The notes: generated by a model not told the origin, from the sequence alone. A DNA stretch of 64,000 nucleotides from Dryococelus australis (GCA_029891345.1 CM057009.1:307994666-308058665); one strand, 5' to 3'. Shown: positions 9,873 through 21,069, numbered from the stretch's first letter. Translations and numbers: made by a program.

Positions 9873-10551
9873 CGGATCTGCAGCGAGCCATCGAAGCTGT
9901 TCGCGCGAAATATCTACTCGCGAAAAGTTACAAACTGGCCCTAGAGAATCGAAGGGATGAGGCTTACAAGCTGATAACCAGCCATCTCGACGAACTTGGT
10001 CGACAATGCCAGGAGGAATATTTGCCTTGGCCGGATATCAAACATGAATTCAAAGTGGAAGGATCATACCCGACACATAAATGGAAAAGAAGCCCGAAAT
10101 TGTCATAATCGGAAAGTTGCATCACTGGCGACGAATATGATTTGCCACTGATCAATTTGCCGCATGTACGGGAACGGAAACGAGCACGAGAGTGCGGACC
10201 CGAGGTGGGAATGCTGGTCGGGCACTTCATCGCTTCCTACTTCAATCAGAACAGCAACAAGACGTACAACTTGCGACAACACGGCGAAAAATGGTTACTC
10301 GGACACAAGGAAGTGAGGTTTTTCCAGGAGATGTGATGCAGATCGGCAAGAGCAAGGTGAGAATGACCCATTGTCTGTGCGAACTTTTGTTTCGTAGGAA
10401 TCCTGGACATTACACCGAATCGGATTTGCAGAAGTACTGTCACCTGCTACAGTCCCTTCGTGCTCATTATGCGAACGATAATGCCTCAACACGACGATTT
10501 AAGATCAGAAGCCATGTAAATTTCAGCATTATCGCAGGACTGATTCCATGA
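9873..10551 (+). pseudogene. Conserved Polinton protein of unknown function between ATPase and integrase, broken
   Basis: The first segment (to about 10,107) is charged and helical, with DLQRAIEAVRAKYLLAKSYK. A second frame gives INLPHVRERKRARECGPEVG and, across 10,230-10,330, YNLRQHGEKWLLGHKEVRFF. A third frame (10,192-10,551) continues with GDVMQIGKSKVRMTHCLCEL and LFRRNPGHYTESDLQKY, ending IIAGLIP before a stop at 10,549. The helical N-terminus, then a small domain with the pattern IGxxxV...GDxxxIG...TxxLxELLF, matches a protein commonly found next to the integrase of arthropod Polintons. Its function is unknown to me. At least one stop and two frame changes are present. Confidence 0.55.
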
Positions 10552-10680
10552 TTGGCTGAAGCTACTGAATGGGGTCTGCTGCTGCAGAAGATCGAAGCCA
10601 AATGCAAGATAGACCACTTGTAATAGGATGATCGGAACGAACTTGTCTATAGTCTATGGCTGGCAAACAGTCGCACACCA

Positions 10681-11593
10681 ATGACATTATCATCAAAGAA
10701 CTCGTCGAAGCTTGCCATGTCGTTTGATGACGAAATATGCAGTTTCTGGCGAGGTGCACAGGTCGGCTCGAAGGAATTACCCTCGGAGAAAGTATGTCAT
10801 GAAAGGGCTGGACGATACTTTCCAAACCGATCTGGTCGAAATGGAATACTTTGCTCGTGCGAATAAGGGCCACTGCTATATTTTGACCATATAATAGACA
10901 TGTTTTCGAAGTATGTCTGGGCCAGGCAACTGAAGTCGAAGAATGTATGTGATGTCACTGAGGCCATGGCGGATATGTTGAGCAAAGGACGCATCCGAAA
11001 AATCTCCACACCAACTACAGCAAAGAATACTTTAAAACTACTTTCCGTGCACTGATAAAAAGTACTGCATAAATCACTATTCCACATACTCTGAACTTAA
11101 GGCTATCATCGTCGAGCGTTTTCACCAGACTCTAAAAGCCAAACTCTGGAGACATTTCACTGCTAATAGAAACTACAAGTGGTTTGAGCTACTGCAGAAA
11201 CTCGTTCGCGAGTATAATTCTAATGTTCATTCTACCCCTCACATGAAGCCTGAAGATGTCGAGGATGACTACCTGCTTTAGTCCATTTATGGTATTCTGA
11301 CGAGGAGAGACACGTGCCAGCCTAAAGCCCAGATCGGTGACCTGGTGAGCATCTCCAAACAGTGTGTCCTTTTCCACAAAGGCTTCCATCAAAACTTGTC
11401 GGCAGATTTGTACAAGGTAGTTCGCATACGACTTTGGTATCTGCGCATATATTACCTGGAGGACATACGAAGCGAACCCATCGTAGGAGGCTTTTACACA
11501 GAGGAGATCCAGCCTACGAAGTTTCCAGGTGTGTATTTGGTGGAAAAGGGGCTGAAACGGCGCAATGGACATGTGTACGTGAGGTGGCTCTGA
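10681..11593 (+). pseudogene. Retrovirus-like (DDE) integrase of Polinton, broken
   Basis: Segments in several frames cover the integrase. Near 10,780-10,870 is FQTDLVEMEYFARANKGHC, with the first catalytic Asp. After a stop comes DMFSKYVWARQLKSKNVCDV. The second catalytic site reads HTNYSKEYF, so the expected Asp is Asn. Near 11,095-11,220 is ELKAIIVERFHQTLKAKLWR, with the catalytic Glu in VERF, then YKWFELLQKLVREYNSN. The C-terminus (11,345-11,593) holds FHKGFHQNLSADLYKVVRI and a chromo-like end GHVYVRWL. The gene is the last on the rightward strand, near the element terminus as usual. Integrase inserts the element and makes a 6-bp target duplication. Stops, frameshifts and the Asn make it inactive. 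Confidence 0.8.
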
Positions 11594-11699
11594 CACTCGA
11601 AGCGTTAAGACTCCTTGGTCGATTAGAAAGACATTCTGAAGTAGGAATTAGCAATGTTTTTTTTTTAAGCGGTGATATGAACATGGATTTTTAAAAATA

Positions 11700-13023
11700 A
11701 AAGTGTGTTTTTTTTGTACTTTGCAATCAATTTATTCTTCACTGTCCTTATATGCCATATTGGGTTGGAGATAGCTAGATCTGTGCCATTGCAGGCTTGT
11801 ACTTCGTCGTAAAGCCTGCTGACTCATTTCTCTTTATTTACCAGAAGCCGAGCAGATGCAGACCTGTTATCACAGCTAATTCCCCGCACATGGACATCCG
11901 ACACCATCCAAGTGTGAAAACTACTTGTAAGCACATACAGTCTCCAATTACCAGACACCAAGGTGGAGTAGAAACGCTAAGTGCTGACTAAGGCCATCTG
12001 ACGCCGCCCAGGTGCGAAAACGGCCAGGAAGCACGTACAGATTCCATTGCAGGTACAGACTTGCTCTTAACATGTAGTAGAAGGTCAGCTGCCTCTCGGT
12101 TAAAGTGAACGGCAGGGGGAGGGGGGCAATGGCGTGGTGAGTTAAATCATTACCATTCGATATGGTTGTTAAGTAAGACTTGAACGAAGGGTGATGACGA
12201 GGGGTATGGAGATGACTAGAGTGTGGTGGTTAGTTTAATTGATTGTCGAGAGAAATAAAAATAAATATTCAGAGTTCTTATAAGATGATAGGGTTAGGTT
12301 ATCTTAGGTTAGGCGAAGTTATGTTATTCGAAGTTAGGATAGGTCGAGTGGATACTGAACAGTTTCTCAAGAATGGTGAGTTGGAAAGAAATTATTATTT
12401 GTAAATAAAAATCGAAAAAGTGCGAATAATGAACTTTCATAATATAAAATACTTGGCATATATTCAATAAAGCTGTTTTTTATACTTGCTTATAAAAAAT
12501 CTAATATGATACTTGTCGTAGACATGTAATCATATATTCCGATGACATATTCTTATCTACCTGAAAAATACGCATCTGTAGACACATCACTCAATACACT
12601 TTAAAGTTTAATAAAAATATTATATATATATAGTAATTAAAATAAAAAACATAATTCTTAAAATAAAATAAGTTTAACCTTAAATACCATATGTGTAAGA
12701 TGAATCAAAAATTAACATATTTTAAAATAAGGTACTTAAAAGATTATATAATAAATAAAAATTAAATAATAAAATGTATAAAATTAAATCTTAAATATTA
12801 TATATGTAATTTAAACCAAAATAATGACAAATATAATTAGAAATTATATAGTAAACAATAAATACTTTTAAAATACTAAAAAAATTATTGATTTGTATAT
12901 AAACTTAAAAAATTATTGATATGTAGGTAAAAATAACATTCAAAATTACAAAAGAAATAAAAACTGTAATATATTTAATGCGAGGCAAAATATTATTTAT
13001 TCGTCTCCAAGCTGTATACTACT
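11700..13023. other. Non-coding right flank of the Polinton with a direct duplication and AT-rich tract
   Basis: No gene is seen. Segments around CATCCGACACCATCCAAGTG (11,895-11,950) and CATCTGACGCCGCCCAGGTG (11,995-12,050) form a diverged direct repeat about 105 bp apart. A short degenerate TTAGG-like run lies at 12,291-12,345. From about 12,400 to 12,990 the DNA is extremely AT-rich. It ends at TATACTACT (13,015-13,023), the candidate element terminus. Confidence 0.45.
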
Positions 13024-13043
13024 TATAAACTCTTTCCCAGCAC

Positions 13044-13118
13044 ATGTCGCTATAGCCAAATGGTCTAAGCCGTAAGTCTGGCGACTCAAGGCCGGGCAGT
13101 TCGAACCTGCACTATCCT
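13044..13118 (+). repeat. tRNA-like sequence, probably a SINE head
   Basis: TAGCCAAATGGTCTAAG fits a pol III A box and GGCAGTTCGAACCTGC contains a canonical B box (GTTCGAACC) flanked by pairing bases. Spacing of about 45 bases is tRNA-like, but the acceptor stem does not pair. It sits just outside the candidate Polinton terminus. Confidence 0.5.
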
Positions 13119-13375
13119 AGAGGATATTTTGAGCTCTAAAAAACAGCACACTAGTGGCCAATTTCAGAACCAATATGGTGGCCGATCGACTAATCGAACG
13201 AGAGCGACACCAGCGTTCTTAGTGGCTAAAGCAATATGGCGGCACTCCTAGTGACCAATGTCAGAAGTAATTTGGGAAACAAACTACAAACGAAAACCAA
13301 GATGGCGGCTTCCATGTAAATGGAAAACGACGATGGCGGCATCCTGTAACAGCCGAGGCAAACAAATTATGAACG

Positions 13376-13600
13376 AATGGGAGAGAAAGGAAATAAGAAG
13401 AGAGAAAGTGGGAGACAGGAGAAGGAAAGGAAGAGAAGAAAGAAAAATAAAGAAATAATGTAAAAGGGGAAAGAAGGGGAGCCCTCGGAGAGGAAGAGAG
13501 AAGGAAGATAAAGAAAACAAGAAGAGAGAAGGAAGAGAAAATATAAAGCAGAAAGAAAGAATGCAAAAGATAAAAAGTGGAAGCACTCAGAGAAAACCCC
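13376..13600 (+). repeat. Purine-rich low-complexity tract
   Basis: About 220 bases consist almost wholly of A and G (GAGAGAAAGGAAATAAGAAG and variants). The long open frames on either strand here come from this composition and should not be read as genes. Confidence 0.8.
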
Positions 13601-14252
13601 TAGAATACAAGAACATGAGAAACTGACAAACTGGTTACCAATATGGCAAGCAAACGAACGTGAGTAACAAGATGGTGGCGCACTGGCTAGTAAAATGGCG
13701 GAATACAATATGGCTGTCGCATGACCAGAATGACAGAGCAGGAAGTCTGGAATCCTACATGGCGGACAGAGCCACGAGCTGAATCATGAATCCTGACCCA
13801 GCTCTCTCTTATGCCCTACCACTTGCCCTACCAAATGTTGCCAAAGACTTTTAAAAGTAGGTTTGAATTCAAATATGATTTGTGGTGCCATCTTTGTTTT
13901 ATGCGCATAGCCAACTTATATTAATCCAGGTTTTAATATATTATTATCTTTGGCTTTATTTTGGCAAAAGAATAAACAGAGTCTTTAAGTTGTTTTAGCC
14001 AATATATTTTCTATAAATGTATTTTATAACATTTTGTGTTGGTTTTGGACCATGGAAACGATATATTACAATATGTGAATAAATTAAATGAAATCGTGGA
14101 GAATAATTCATGTGTTCTTTGTTAATTGCCAGATAAACTGAAGGTTTCGGCTCTGTTATAGTCTCCTGTTGTTTATTGTTTTTTTTTAAAGTGAATATCA
14201 GGCTAGTATCGAGCCCCTCTGCCACGTCCTTGGATAAGGCCGTAGCAATATC

Positions 14253-14771
14253 ATGCTGACGAAGATTGCGGGTACAGTAACAAAACCTACAGCAGTAATG
14301 CCATCGACTTCTTCGAGCATGGCACTGACAGTACCCGTGGTTTCTTCGTATGGGTCACTCGCAGCAGTGTCTCCATCGACTTCTTCGGATGGGTCACCTA
14401 CAGCAGTGTCGCCATCGTCTTCTTCAGGCATGGCGTCGTCGGCACCTTCGACTTCCTCATGCATGGCGTCGACAGCAGCATCGACTCCTTCGGATGGATC
14501 ACCTACTGCGTTATGATCCCTAACTTCGTCAAGGCTTCTTTGCTGTTTCTGTGTCAAGATATTTTTCTATAGCCGAAGTGGAAGGAAGCATGAAAAAACT
14601 ACTTGTGTAAACGGACATTCCTGTGCTATTAAACTATGTGACAAGTGCAAAAATGTCTTTAGATGCGGTGATAGCCTAAAGAGACATAAGAAGAACTGTA
14701 AAGTTATAGTTTCTTCATCTAAGAAACAATCTGTTCTAGCTGCTCGAAATACCACATCGAATGGTTTCTAA
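14253..14771 (+). pseudogene. Ser/Pro/Thr-rich C2HC zinc-finger protein, one in-frame stop
   Basis: A single frame runs from ATG 14,253 to TAA 14,769 with one TGA at 14,514-14,516. The first 87 codons encode a low-complexity region of repeated SSDGSPTAVSPSSSSGMAS-type units. After the stop come two C2HC fingers: CCFCVKIFFYSRSGRKHEKT with a final TC, then CDKCKNVFRCGDSLKRHKKN with its final Cys. The finger style (FxxxxxLKRHxxxC) matches the fingers upstream of PolB and those in the other elements. The opposite strand is also open across the low-complexity part, giving an acidic repeat, but the fingers in frame favour the plus strand. The function is unknown; nucleic-acid binding is likely. I judge it cargo of the surrounding element. 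Confidence 0.55.
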
Positions 14772-14779
14772 CTTAAACA

Positions 14780-16739
14780 ATCTCTATTGCAGGGAACTTA
14801 AAGAGATTATGTGATTGGGAATAACTTTGTTGGTACAAAAACATATTTAAAATCCTTGACCACATTAAGCAAAGGGTAATCTGTCAATTAACAGCATAAA
14901 TTGAAGAAGGTCCCAAAAAGTGTAATTTTAGCTGGAGTGTACCTACAAAAATCCAAAATTTTACTTGAAGCCATTAGTCCACGGACATTAAAGACTGCGA
15001 ACGTAGCATTGTACAATGATAATGACATGTAAAGAGGAAGAATATATGGCTAAGGGTTCAGTTTGGATGCTTGCCAGCATAAACAGTCTTAAGCTGCATA
15101 TAAGCAGATTACATTCACTATGTAAAAAGTAAGCATTCTGTTAAAACACTGTGTGAATAGAATGCAGAATATAAGCATTCTGCTTTTTATAATTGTAGTC
15201 TGAAGTATGTGTAAATATATATAATTTCAATGAGATTTTTTCTTTTCTCAATGATTATGTTGTGCATAGCCCTAGCATACCTCTTTCCCTGACATAGAGA
15301 ATATGTTAGACTTGGTTTTCACAAGATCTGTCACTACATATTGTTTCTGTAAGTGGTCATGATAAAAATTAAAATTATGTGTCAAGTTATAATGATTTGA
15401 AAGTTAGTACTTCAACATTTGCTGTATAGGCACATAAGTGGATGTGTTCAATCAATGATATGGTAATAAATGTGTAATTTTGAAGTTACCTATACAGAAT
15501 TTAAGAATGAATTGCCATTATAAATGCATTCTAAGCAGGTTGGATGATCCTGTTGAAGTGGTAGAAATTTGTCCATAATGTTTGGAGGGGAGGGCGAAGG
15601 CTTAAGTTGGGCCTGACGAGCCCTGCTTCAATGCGGTATATGGTGGAGAGTGGTCCTATATAAATATCTGCATGACTGCTGTTGGTCTAATACACCACAG
15701 TTATTTTCCTAGCAAATGTAAAACTAAATGAATGATTTCAAAGTTTAAAGGCCGAGGCCATATTGCATAATCAAAGATTGCAGAAGTGATGTAACCCAAG
15801 ATAGTGGCTTGAGGGGTAATCAGCAGCCTACTAAATCGATTTGGAATAGCAGAACATGAATACAATGTAAGACGGTGGGTAGTGCACAGGTGACTAATAG
15901 TGGTGACAAAATTAAGAATGAATTACAGATAGTGAAAGGAATGTTACTAAGAAAAAACGAAATAAAAATGGAGAACATGGATTGACAGAGAAAGAGAATA
16001 TTTGTTTTGTCAGCTCGCCTGGTGGCTAAATCGATAAACCATCACCACTTAGGCAATGGAAAGAGAATTCAATATGTCAGGCGCAGACAGCACCTCATAT
16101 ATCTTGAATAAATGTACACAAATATGGCTGCCACGTGATGGCTAATCGATAGCTTTCCTGCTGATGAAATCGAAAATTAATACATCAGTGCTACTCAGGT
16201 GATAAAAACGTAAACAAATGTTAAAATAATAAAACATTATGGCTGGTAAAATGTATTCGACAGAATGAGTACGTTCGAGGGGGGTGGAGACCAGCCGACT
16301 AATTAATCAATGAGAAGCATTGGTAGCGGAGGGAAATGTTATGTCATTGTGATCGATTTTAGGAGGGTCAGTCGTCTGCTGGACATGGTGCTGGGGAACC
16401 TCGGGAAATGTAAGTTCTTAATATATAATATTTTTTAATAAATCTTTATTAATTTTTAAATAAATTCTTAGAAATTTTTCGGAATTTTTTGGCGACTATT
16501 TGTTTTCGAGGTCAAAGATCACTAGGTTAAGACCAAAGGTCAACGTCACCTGGATCCAAGATTGCTGGAGTAGTCAGAAAGATAATATGCTTTCTGACTT
16601 TTATATATTTAATGAAATTTTACCATTTTACTCGGGTTTCAGTTTTAATGGTCATCGAAGGTAATTGTTATAAGGTATATATCATGGGTGAAGGCCAAGG
16701 TCACCTGGGTTCAACATGGCGGTTGGCTGACGTCAAAAC
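14780..16739. other. Non-coding interior and right arm of the 13-17 kb element
   Basis: No gene is recognised. The first kilobase is unique AT-rich DNA. From about 16,240 the sequence matches the right arms of the sibling elements (GGAAATGTAAGTTCTTAA near 16,400, and long A/T runs). A possible pol III A-box-like segment (GCCTGGTGGCTAAATCGA near 16,018) lacks a B box. Confidence 0.4.
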
Positions 16740-17397
16740 ATGGTGGCTGGTCGATTCCAGTCCCTCGTCACTCTAAGCCCAAACATTAAACATTTAAATT
16801 TTAAATTTTTTTTAAATATATTCTTTAATAATTGTTATAAATATTTGGGGATTTCTAGAACGTTTAATAATATTATAAGGTTTTTAAATTTTTTTATATT
16901 TTTTGGGATTTTTCATAATTTTTTTGTTTTTGTTATCATTCAGATCACGTGGTCAGAGTCAAGGTCACGTGCATCCAATATGATGACTAATATGGCTGAC
17001 AGAACCAGTATGACAGATGGATAGTTCTGACTGTAAACCCTGGACCCTTTGTATCGATTTGGCATACTCTGCGCCTGTAAAACCAATATGTTCGCCCCTG
17101 CTCTGCCGTTGAGAAGCGAGCCTTCCAAAATCACCTGAATTTGCTGAAAATAGCCTTTCTGCACCTCGTTTTTGCAACTGAGATGTAAGCTTTTTTGAGG
17201 GAAAAACGGGTTGGCTATTTATTAGGGAAGGAAAGGAAATTTTGAGGGAAAAAGGGAAGTTATGAGGTAAATTTGGTTGATTTTAAGGGGAAATGTAAAT
17301 TTGTAAGGAAAAATAGACTCCTGACGACCGGAATAACAGAGCAGGAACTGCTCGGAACTCCGACGCCAGAAGGCAAAGCCTTAAAGTTATCCAAATC

Positions 17398-17522
<125 letters not shown>

Positions 17523-17855
17523 TGTAGTATGAAATAGTACGTTCAAGCAAAAGACGAGCGGAGATATGAGTGCAGAAACTGGCCGCCGCCATCTTGTTAT
17601 ACATATATTCTTGTACATAACTATGTACAAAGTAATTTGAAGTAAATATACATTTCCATACTTATATGTAGTACATGACTATGTATAAATTAAATTGAAA
17701 ATAATTATATATGTACATGACTCTATATTAAATTAAAAAGAAAATAATTTTACATTTACATATTTATATACCTATACTTATTTATAGAACTATACGTCAT
17801 TATGTATAGTCCTATCACATATATAGTAGGACTTGCACGTTTCCTTCCGGGGCGA

Positions 17856-19400
17856 ATGAGTACTTGGGTTTTCTCGGAGTGCTCCCACACAGCGAAGCTA
17901 AATTGCAAATATGAAGGTCTGTCTTTTGACTTCAATGATCATGGAGCCATGAACCTGCATCATCACTAACTAGTTGCTGCCAGTGCAGAGTCTGCAATCG
18001 AGTTTTCACCAAAGTATAAATAAGTGCCTTAATGCATTTTCATTTCAGTATCATTCTGGACTTGGAATAGTACAGACATAAAATGTCAATGATGCATCTG
18101 CTATGCCGCTTCTGCGGTAAAGTATTTACTGCTTTACGGAATTTACGACAACACGAAATAACAACCTGCAAAATGGAAACTTCGCATGTGACATTTGAAT
18201 GAATGTGACACTTGTAGCATTGGTTGTCTGCAACTACAGTCGGCTCCACCTCCGCCTCCGCAATCAACTCCGCCTCCGCAATCAGCTCCGCCTCGGCAAT
18301 CAGCTCCACAGTTAACACCGCATGCTCCGCCTTCGCCTCCACATGCCCCAGAAGATTGCAGGGGTAACATACAGATCGCCAAGCAAGATGTTACTCTACC
18401 CATACACATTCATGCTGAAGATGAAGCTATCTCCCACGAATCGCGACATGGAAGCCTATTTCCGAATAGTGTGCGCTGCATCATCGCGGGACCATCGGGT
18501 TGTGGCAAGAAATGCGTCCTACTGAACCTGCTGGAAAAATAGAACGGCCTTTGTTTCGAGAATATGTACATATACTCCAAATTACTTCAGCAACCGAAAT
18601 ATCAGCGACTGGCACGATTACTGCAAGCTGTGGATGGCGTGGGTTATTTCCCATGCAGCTATAACGAAGCCGTCGTATCTTTTGCAAACATATTCGTGCT
18701 ATTTCGCATGGACGATATGAATTTACGTCACGTTTACGATAATCATGTTAATACGGACATGCCTCTATCAGATTTTAAAGATACGTGTACCTTGTGCTGG
18801 AAAGATAAATATGGATTTTTGACTATTGTTAAGGACTGTCTGCTACATAGGGGAAGGTACAGGCGTGGGTTCGATCAGTTCATCGCTGTCTGTAGAGAGG
18901 GTTCGTCTTCTGGGAACCAGCAGGTGATGCCATCAATACCTTCTGCTACATCTATGGGTACCGTTTCCGCAGACGATAATGACGCCACAGTTATTGCTGA
19001 AGTCGGAATGAGTGCAGTGCAGTCAGTTTGTGCTGAAGGTACACTTGCAAGATGTTCGTTTGAAGTCTAAAAACTTCAAAATAAATGGCCATCAGCTCTA
19101 AATACTGATGAACATACAACTCCTGCTACACAGAAAAGTAAACTTGATATTCGGGATGCAGCAGGAAGTGAAGAAGATCATAAAGACAGCATTAATGATG
19201 ACTATGACGATAATAATAGTGTTGAAGACGATGATTATTCCCTCGATGCTCCCACACATTTCCTCAACGAGTTTTCTTCGACAAGTGATGTGAAGATGGT
19301 AGAAGACATCGAGTATACTGGCGATATGTTTACCGAAGATCCCAAAAAGCGTGTAAAAAGACTTAAATATTTGCTTGATAGGCAACAACGTGGGGATTAA
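17856..19400 (+). pseudogene. Chimeric gene: zinc-finger leader, captured packaging ATPase, acidic tail
   Basis: A leader frame starts at ATG 17,856 (STWVFSECSHTAKLNCKYE) and, in a shifted frame, ends with the first half of a finger (CRVCNRVFTKV) at about 18,015. Then comes a Polinton ATPase gene with its own TATA/Inr and finger (ATG 18,083; CRFCGKVFTALRNLRQHEIT and TC). From 18,195 one frame runs to TAA 19,398 with only two stops (TAG 18,540, TAA 19,068): a Pro-rich linker, Walker A-like GPSGCGKK (Thr replaced by Lys), YSKLLQQPKYQ, LFRMDDMNLRHVYDNHVNTD, WKDKYGF and GRYRRGFDQF. An in-frame loss of about 55 codons removes Walker B. After about 18,885 the frame continues with GNQQVMPSIPSATSMGT and an acidic tail shared with the gene at 48.2-48.9 kb. 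Not functional as an ATPase. Confidence 0.7.
18015..18049 (+). promoter_or_regulatory. TATA box and TCAGT initiator of the captured ATPase gene
   Basis: A perfect TATAAATA at 18,015-18,022 is followed by TTTCAGTATCATT with the initiator A at 18,047, 32 bases from the TATA start. The same pair occurs before the other ATPase gene (8,339-8,376). This conserved spacing argues for a promoter rather than a splice site. It marks the upstream junction of the captured segment. Confidence 0.55.
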
Positions 19401-19734
19401 TCGACCATGAAAGAGGTGGTTTCGATAATAAGAGCACTTAAATTAGGGTTATATCAGATAATACGATAAAGTGCTTTCTTCTGAAAATGTAGGAGTATTT
19501 ACAAAATAATAATAAATTATTATTATTATAAAATTTTTTCGTTTTCTTTAATTGTTGTGTGTTGTATTCTCCTTTTGGCATTTAAGTTTTTAATTACAAC
19601 AATATGTATTTAAATTATTTAATAAATTAGGCGTGTAGTCAAAGTCATGCATCATGCACGTTGCTATATTAGTAATAGGAAGAAAAAATTATTTTTTTAA
19701 TAGGGTGGAAAATTGCAATATTCGTCCCCTACTA

Positions 19735-20130
19735 AGATAGTGGTCGCCTATCAGGATGACAGCCTCCAGTAATGTATAAACAAATGACAAACGAAAAAAC
19801 CAATATGGCAGTCCCCAGTAATATATAAACAAAAATGGGTGCTTCCAGTAATGTATAAACAAATGATGAACGAAAATACCAATATGGCCGCCTCCAGTAC
19901 CATATACACAAAGACGGTGGCCTGCAGTAACATATAAACAAATATGGCTGCCCTAGTAGCATGTAAACATAGATGGTAGTCGAGCGAATGCGAGAATCAA
20001 TCTGCAGTAACATGAAAACAAATTAATTAAAAAATTAAGATGGTGGAATGAGTATATGTGAGAGGAGTGGATGTGAGACAGTCAGTCGTCTGCTGGATTA
20101 GAACAGAAGTGAGTAATTTTTGGTGCGGGG
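19735..20130 (+). repeat. Degenerate tandem units in the right arm (TGTATAAACAAATGACAAACG type)
   Basis: Six to eight units of roughly 45-60 bases combine CCAGTAATGTATAAACAAA with CAATATGGCNGCC. The same units occur in inverted orientation near 55,310-55,440 and singly near 59,235. They contain repeated AxxATGGCxGC motifs. Confidence 0.65.
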
Positions 20131-20655
20131 GGGGGGGGACAACTCCGGAAATGTAAATTTTTTAATTAAAATTTTTTAAAGCAATTTTTAATAAACTTTT
20201 TGAAAGGAAATTGTTAGGGTAAAAGGGAAATATTTAGGGCGAAAAGGGAAAAATAACCGCAGGGATTAAAGAATTTTAAAATTTTTTTTAAAAATGTTTA
20301 TTGAATAAAATGTTTTAAGGGAAATTTTGAGGGGAAAAAAGGAAAATTTCGAGGGAAAAAAGTGAAAAAAGTGATACTGGGGTTAAAAAAGTTTTAATTT
20401 AGAAATGTTTTAAGTAAAATTGTATATAAATAAAATAAATTAAATTTTTTACTAATAGAATTTTTATTAGGTTTTAAAACGATTTTTAAATTTTTTAAAC
20501 TATTTGATATTAAGTTCTTCATAATAATTTTTTTTTAGAATTTTTTCGAATATTTTTTTTTTAATGTTTTGATTTTTGGGTCAAAGGTCAAATATCATAG
20601 GTCCTGCTCTCCTGACACCTGGGTCACTGATCCGGTCTCCTGTCTGGCTCGGAGA

Positions 20656-20853
20656 CGCTGATCCCCCTCGCCGTAGTCACTGATCCCCCTCGCTGTAGTC
20701 ACTGACCCCCCTCGCCGTAGTCACTGATCCCCCTCGCCATAGTCACTGATGCACCTCGCCGTAGTCACTGATCTCCCTCGCCATAGTCACTGATCCCCCT
20801 CACCGTAGTCACTGATCGCCCTCGCCGTAGTCACTGATCCCTCTCCCCTCATC
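20656..20853 (+). repeat. 22-bp minisatellite, about nine units
   Basis: Units built on CACTGATCCCCCTCGCCG followed by TAGT repeat nine times with single-base variants. The array lies inside the right arm of the 17.5-kb element. Related sentences (ACTGATCCC, GACCCAGG) occur once or twice in the arms of the 54.5-kb element, so the array expanded locally. Confidence 0.85.
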
Positions 20854-21069
20854 TAGGAAAAATGGAAATTTTTGAGGGAAACACGGGAAATTTTGAGGAG
20901 AAAAGGTAATTTTAAATGTATTTTGATCAATTTTGAGGGAGAAAGTATAATTTTAAAGGAAAAAAGGAAAAAAAAAATGGCGGACGGTGACGTAACATGA
21001 TGGCAGTGGCTAGCTCCTGCGCTGATATCCCCCTTCCCCTTGTGCTTGAACATACTATTTCCTACTACT

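Larger units (their letters stand above)
1..13023. mobile_element. Decayed Polinton/Maverick (adintovirus-like) element, right-hand part
   Basis: A cluster of genes diagnostic of Polintons lies here in two divergent blocks. Leftward are PolB, an unknown gene, major capsid protein, penton-like capsid protein, cysteine protease and PLA2/pVI-like protein. Rightward are packaging ATPase, two unknown genes and integrase. In known Polintons PolB and integrase sit near opposite ends, so the left end lies outside the window and the right end lies beyond 11,600. A candidate right terminus is the TATACTACT string ending at 13,023, which matches the end of the palindromic element at 45,059; this boundary is inferred. 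A gene-free stretch at 1,374-5,011 separates PolB from the capsid genes and probably contains inserted DNA. Almost every gene has frameshifts or stops, so the copy is dead. Confidence 0.85.
13150..17060. mobile_element. Degenerate long-inverted-repeat element carrying a zinc-finger gene
   Basis: The flanks of this stretch resemble the arms of the better defined elements at 17.5-21 kb and 54.5-60 kb. They contain multiple ATGGCGG copies (13,170-13,720), an AGTCGTCTGCTGGA landmark near 16,370, GTCAAGGT-type motifs, and a segment near 16,740 (ATGGTGGCTGGTCGATTCCA) also seen near 50,390. The centre holds the zinc-finger gene at 14,253-14,771. I could not find the termini or target duplication, so the boundaries are approximate. 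It may be partly overwritten by the next element. Confidence 0.45.
17523..21069. mobile_element. Long-inverted-repeat element carrying a captured Polinton ATPase
   Basis: The left end TGTAGTATGAAATAGTA and the reverse complement of the right end (AGTAGTAGGAAATAGTA) match for about 85 bases, including TTCAAGCA and the following GGCC/GCCAT block. The ends are homologous to those of the elements at 23.4, 46.3 and 54.5 kb. The right arm (19.7-21.07 kb) is much longer than the left (17.52-17.83 kb). The interior holds the chimeric gene at 17,856-19,400. A clean target duplication is not visible: flanks are TGTGTG and TATATG, within microsatellite DNA that may have changed since insertion. Confidence 0.7.

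Noticed and set aside
12291-12345. TTAGG-like run considered as telomeric repeat
   Set aside because: Only a few broken units; too short and degenerate to claim telomere origin.
13261-13708. Overlapping minus-strand frames rich in Ser, Leu and Phe, looking like membrane proteins
   Set aside because: They come from the purine-rich low-complexity tract; no conserved domain and several frames are open at once.
14198-14557. Acidic repeat frame on the minus strand
   Set aside because: It is antisense to the Ser-rich part of the zinc-finger gene; the fingers follow in the plus frame.
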